From the NCBI GenBank assembly GCA_026387355.1, contig JAPLLW010000007.1:1-42197 (forward strand): DNA of 42,197 nucleotides, read 5' to 3'. Source of the DNA: Candidatus Omnitrophota bacterium (GTDB lineage: Bacteria; Omnitrophota; Gorgyraeia; Gygaellales; Profunditerraquicolaceae). The first letter of the stretch is position 1, and every line of letters begins with the position of its first letter. Below the pieces are notes generated by a model. It worked only from the letters and a program-made list of their open reading frames with translations. It was not told where the DNA came from and ran no database searches. Both the position numbers and the translations under genes were made by a program. This document shows, piece after piece, positions 38,927-42,197 of this stretch.

Positions 38927-40015
38927 TTATATTTTAGCGTTTACTTCTACTAAGGAATCAACTGAGCCGTAAGGGTTAACCTCTTTTAGCGGATTTTTTG
39001 TGTCTTCTATCCAGTCTCCATCAACAATAAAGCGGTAGCGGTATTTACCGAACTTCAGGTTTAGTTTCTTGCTCCAGGTACCGTTATTTTGCATCATTCG
39101 GCTGTCATCATTGGTCTGCCAGTTATTGAATTCACCGGCAAGATAAACCTCTTTAGCATCAGGAGCGGATACAGAGAAAACAATCTCCGTAAACTTAGGG
39201 AGTTCTTTCTTTAATAGCTCTTTCATTTTCTTTTCTAAACCAAGCAAAGGAAGCGGTGTTTTTTCCTGGGTAATGATCTCCCGGGATAAAGAAAAATAAT
39301 CTTTGGCCCCGCGACAGTACTTATCATAGCTAAAGATATGGCTGCCATGGTTCTGGGCTTCTTTTAGCTTTACATTAACGTGGATAATGTTACTAAAAAG
39401 CGTATCTTTATAGCCAAGCTTAATTTTGTCCAACATCTTGAAAGAATGCGCAAGCCGGGAGTCAAAGTTAGTGACCAGTACCTTGTATTTAACATCATGA
39501 TTCAGGCGGTCCCTGACTAAATCGACTATGCTGATTAGCTGATCCAGTCCCTCAAGCGAAAATCTGCTTGCTTCAACTGGAATAATTACTTCATTAGATG
39601 CCCGGATAGCATTTATTGTCAAGATGCCTAGATTGGGTGGGCAGTCAATTAATACGTAATCATAGTTTCCTTTGAAATTATTCAAGGTATCCCTAAGGCG
39701 GGCTTCTCTGCCGATTTCGCCGGCTAACTCCTGTTCTAGGGTGCTTAAGATGATACTGGAAGGCGCTATATCAAAATCAGGGCTAATATTTTGGATGATA
39801 TCATCAAGTTTTGCTTTTTGATGCGCTATCTTTGATAGGGTATTATAAATGCTTAAAGAGGCCTTGATATTCAACCCTAATGTAGCATGCGACTGGGGAT
39901 CTAAATCAATTAAGAGAACTTTCCGGTTGTTGGTAGATAGTGACGCAGCTAAGTTAATTGCTGTAGTTGTCTTGCCGCAACCGCCCTTTTGATTAGTAAT
40001 AGCAATTATGCGCAT
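38927..40015 (-). CDS. ParA-family ATPase fused to a CBM48 glycogen-binding domain
   Basis: 362 residues. The ParA/MinD domain (about 1-255) has deviant Walker A KGGCGKTTT (Lys10, Lys15), switch I LLIDLDPQSHATLGL and Walker B YVLIDCPPNLG. After a short linker, residues about 276-361 form a CBM48/AMPK-beta-like domain: AGEFNNW (Trp299), RYRF and VDGDW (Trp335), at positions equivalent to the two glycogen-stacking Trp of AMPK beta. ParA proteins dimerise on the nucleoid with ATP and move cargo. The fusion suggests that the cargo is an alpha-glucan. It is in an operon with 40032-40595. No ParB is present. Confidence 0.9.
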   Translation of the reverse strand: MRIIAITNQKGGCGKTTTAINLAASLSTNNRKVLLIDLDPQSHATLGLNIKASLSIYNTLSKIAHQKAKLDDIIQNISPDFDIAPSSIILSTLEQELAGEIGREARLRDTLNNFKGNYDYVLIDCPPNLGILTINAIRASNEVIIPVEASRFSLEGLDQLISIVDLVRDRLNHDVKYKVLVTNFDSRLAHSFKMLDKIKLGYKDTLFSNIIHVNVKLKEAQNHGSHIFSYDKYCRGAKDYFSLSREIITQEKTPLPLLGLEKKMKELLKKELPKFTEIVFSVSAPDAKEVYLAGEFNNWQTNDDSRMMQNNGTWSKKLNLKFGKYRYRFIVDGDWIEDTKNPLKEVNPYGSVDSLVEVNAKI

Positions 40016-40031
40016 ACGATCTCCTTTCGTA

Positions 40032-40595
40032 TTACTTAAGCAACCTAATGTTATCTATGTAGAGAACGCCGGATTTTGCAGTGGCGTTCCATTCTTCAAC
40101 AGAAAAAGTAAGCGATGATAATTCAGACCAGTCACGGATAGTTTTGAACTCCGAAAGATTAATTTTATAATCCTGCCATTTACCACTGAGATCTTTTACG
40201 TATATTTCTGATTTTTCCTTAAAGGCATTGGTGAATTCTACCCTTAAAGAGATTTTTTCGCTAGGATGCACATTTTTTACAGCAAAAGCAAGCGATTTAA
40301 AGCGTCCTACATTTAGTTTGTTTAAGTTAATGGTGAAAGTCTCTTTTTTTGCAGGATTAAAGTTGAAGTTTATCTTGGAGGCGTCGTTTTGTAAAACTAA
40401 GGCAATTTCTGAAGACAGGCCGTTCTTCTTAAATAACGAAGTAGCTAAAGTAGAGCCTAAACCTACTACTAAGAATATACTTATGATAAAAAGATTCTTA
40501 AAGAGTCTAGGGTAGGCCTTATTTTTCTTCTTTTTTTTAGAAGAAGCGTCAAGATAAATCTTTGCTAAGTGCTCGTAGATATCCTTTTTATCCAT
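40032..40595 (-). CDS. Membrane-anchored carbohydrate-binding-like protein
   Basis: 187 residues. A 30-residue cytosolic N-terminus carries KKKKKNK. One membrane helix follows (about 33-54), then a C-terminal beta-sandwich (about 60-187) resembling galactose-binding-like carbohydrate modules: FTINLNKLNVGRFKSLAF, KWQDYKINLSEFKTI and VLYIDNIRLL, the usual ending of such modules. The positive-inside rule puts the sandwich in the periplasm. It lies 16 nt upstream of ParA-CBM48 and is the first gene after an excellent promoter. The short basic tail could stimulate ParA, as ParB N-termini do (inference). Confidence 0.7.
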   Translation of the reverse strand: MDKKDIYEHLAKIYLDASSKKKKKNKAYPRLFKNLFIISIFLVVGLGSTLATSLFKKNGLSSEIALVLQNDASKINFNFNPAKKETFTINLNKLNVGRFKSLAFAVKNVHPSEKISLRVEFTNAFKEKSEIYVKDLSGKWQDYKINLSEFKTIRDWSELSSLTFSVEEWNATAKSGVLYIDNIRLLK

Positions 40596-40607
40596 TTTAT
40601 TGGTTAA

Positions 40608-40636
40608 TTTATAACATAAAACCCGTTAGATGTCAA
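40608..40636 (-). promoter_or_regulatory. Internal promoter for the CBM48-ParA operon
   Basis: On the - strand TTGACA (40631-40636), a 17-nt spacer and TATAAA (40608-40613). The -35 element overlaps the end of the GH57 gene. The predicted start near 40601 gives a leader of about 6 nt before the ATG at 40595, with no Shine-Dalgarno, so translation is probably leaderless. The operon can be expressed apart from GH57. Confidence 0.7.
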
Positions 40637-42192
40637 GGGTTTAGAGGGCTATTTAAATAATCAGGAGGATTTTTGTTAATGATGATGTAAAAGTTAGTTA
40701 GGTGCCTACGGAATAGCTTATCGAATGATCCATCCGGGTCTTCCCCGTACCACCAGAACCAATCGCTTCCTTCAGCAATATATATCTGCTTCCAGGCTAA
40801 GGCTTCTTTTTCTTTTGTGATATCAGAGCCTAAATTATCCAGCTCTTTTCTTGCTTCAAGCAGCCAATCCCAGGCTTTAACCTTGTAAGGGTTGCCCATC
40901 CACTTATCGAAGTTTCCGTAGATCCATGATCCTGCAGTTAGATGCTTAATTTTTGATTTTGCGGGGTGATCTTTTAGATAATCAGTTACCGTGGTTGTAT
41001 TTATAAAGTGAGATTCTGATAAACGTGTATATAGTAGCTCAAGAAAATCATGGCCGTCATTAGTATAATATTCCCAGGCATTTTCTCCGTCCATTGCCAG
41101 GGTAACTAAGATGTCGTCTTTACTAAAAGCCTTATTTATGTTGGTTAGGTGTTTTATGAAGTCATCCACTGCATTTTCTGCTTTCCAGCTATGGTAAACA
41201 AATCCAAATAGGTCAGAAAGGTTGCGGTCGCGAAAGACAACATTCAGCTTTCCCTCTTCCCTGCTTAATAAATGCGGCTGATAAAGAAGTGCTGTGTCCC
41301 TTTTTTTCTTTTTTAATGATTTAAAGAGTATGGCTTCGTCTGTGACAATCCAATTGATCCCGGAGTTAATTATAAACGGAAGAATGCTTTCAGATACAGA
41401 TTCTTCTGATGGCCACATTCCTTGGGCAGGTATTGCGAATTTGTCATGATAAAATTTAACCGCGCTTTCAATCTGAAACTTAGCGTCAGCCGGATAACGA
41501 AATTCAGATTTAGGAAGCAGGCTCTTAAGATTTGCTTCTTTTGCGCTGTTAGTGCTGCAGAGTAGCGGTAATATTGGATGATAATACGGAGTAACACTTA
41601 ATTCAATCTGTCCTCTTTTGGCAAGTTTCTTATAAGTGGGGATGATTTCTTCTAAAATAATTAGCTGCTTATCTAAGACGATATGCTTGTCTTCTTCAGT
41701 ATAAAGCCTGCCTTTATTTACAATATTTCTTAATTCAGGGTAACTTTCTCTAAAAGACGGGTCTATCCAGGCTAGATTAAACCAGACTTGCAGATCCAGG
41801 TAATCCTGGGTATTAAACTCCTGTTTGTTTTGTTTCCTAAGGTACAATTCATAAAAACGCGGGAAATATGCGATAACCTTTTCCTTGTTAATGGAGAAGA
41901 AATTATTTAAGATAAAGGCTTTTTCGCTAGAGGTAAGGTCTTTTGCTTTTTTGTAAGAAAGCTCTAGATATCTATCTTTAATATTCCGGTTTGTATAATC
42001 AATGATCTGCTCAAGTAGCGAAGGAACCACATTAAAGGTAAGTTTTATTTTAGGGAAGTCTTTTAGCATTAGCGCCATATCAAGGTAGTCTTTGACTCCA
42101 TGAAGCCTTACCCAGGGTAGGTCAGTCTCATGGGTTAAGAGATCCTTGTAGTATGGTTGGTGCATGTGGAAGATAAAAGCCAAATGTATCAT
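40633..42192 (-). CDS. Glycoside hydrolase family 57 (alpha-amylase/glucanotransferase-like)
   Basis: 519 residues, cytosolic (no signal peptide). The start HLAFIFHMHQPYYKD has the GH57 region I HQP. Region III GMWPSEESVSES carries the nucleophile Glu263; region IV TLAMDGENAWEYY carries the acid/base Asp368. The C-terminal helical part has GSWIYGNFDKWMG. GH57 enzymes act on alpha-1,4- or 1,6-glucans such as glycogen or starch; exact specificity is not clear. It sits upstream of the ParA-CBM48 genes, a shared alpha-glucan theme. The ATG is 6 nt from the window edge, so the promoter is not visible. Confidence 0.9.
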   Translation of the reverse strand: MIHLAFIFHMHQPYYKDLLTHETDLPWVRLHGVKDYLDMALMLKDFPKIKLTFNVVPSLLEQIIDYTNRNIKDRYLELSYKKAKDLTSSEKAFILNNFFSINKEKVIAYFPRFYELYLRKQNKQEFNTQDYLDLQVWFNLAWIDPSFRESYPELRNIVNKGRLYTEEDKHIVLDKQLIILEEIIPTYKKLAKRGQIELSVTPYYHPILPLLCSTNSAKEANLKSLLPKSEFRYPADAKFQIESAVKFYHDKFAIPAQGMWPSEESVSESILPFIINSGINWIVTDEAILFKSLKKKKRDTALLYQPHLLSREEGKLNVVFRDRNLSDLFGFVYHSWKAENAVDDFIKHLTNINKAFSKDDILVTLAMDGENAWEYYTNDGHDFLELLYTRLSESHFINTTTVTDYLKDHPAKSKIKHLTAGSWIYGNFDKWMGNPYKVKAWDWLLEARKELDNLGSDITKEKEALAWKQIYIAEGSDWFWWYGEDPDGSFDKLFRRHLTNFYIIINKNPPDYLNSPLNP

Positions 42193-42197
42193 AGTAG

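Noticed and set aside
1-42197. CRISPR arrays, IS elements, prophage or restriction systems
   Set aside because: No spaced direct repeats, transposase, integrase or phage structural genes were found; only short palindromic repeats are present.

Overview
The window looks like part of an AT-rich bacterial chromosome from a Gram-negative, uncultured lineage. My best guess is Omnitrophota (Candidatus Omnitrophica, PVC superphylum); this is inference. The evidence is a small basic protein of the type known from Chlamydiae, Verrucomicrobia and Omnitrophica, LPS heptose genes (gmhA and the rfaE cytidylyltransferase domain), lipoproteins, GspA/GspB-like secretion factors, several PilZ proteins and an Asp23/AmaP pair beside acetyl-CoA carboxylase genes. 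Genes are packed tightly, with many 4-base or longer overlaps.

Layout. Positions 1-17663 are one long + strand run: the end of a probable aroQ, pepP, efp, accB, accC, Asp23, AmaP, a probable PPi-dependent phosphofructokinase, gmhA, rfaE2, a thiamine block (thiD2, thiE, thiC), tRNA-Gly(CCC), an NlpD-like lipoprotein, an ATPase, a phosphodiesterase, a HIT protein, a dGTPase homologue, a frameshifted GAF/HD-GYP gene, a SPOR protein, the small basic protein, an SH3 protein, an M50 protease and aroB. A short - strand pair (GspB-like and ExeA-like) follows, with divergent promoters at about 19.0 kb. From 19.1 to 30.3 kb the genes are again +: PilZ proteins, DUF4416, a radical SAM enzyme, DUF2062, a degenerate kinase-like protein, cstA, gpmA, an EF-hand protein, a flavoprotein, two aldolases, a TPR protein and two unknown proteins. 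After one - strand cupin, 30.9-37.4 kb holds a cytosine deaminase, an M15 peptidase, an S4 protein, an ABC-F ATPase and a damage-response cassette (lexA, a DUF6504-like protein, a Y-family polymerase). From 37.6 kb to the end all genes are on the - strand.

The switch from + to - at about 37.5 kb contains a 28-bp sequence that matches a XerC/XerD dif site very closely. The convergent gene orientation fits a replication terminus.

The most unusual locus is 38.1-42.2 kb, read leftwards. It has a GH57 amylase-like enzyme, then an internal promoter driving a membrane-anchored carbohydrate-binding-like protein with a basic cytosolic tail, a ParA ATPase fused to a glycogen-binding CBM48 domain, a protein with a histone-like lysine tail on an EF-Tu domain II-like barrel, a SAP-like small protein and a small zinc-binding protein. 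I propose it as a candidate ParA-type system that positions or segregates glycogen on the nucleoid. That function is inference; the domain architecture can be read in the sequence.
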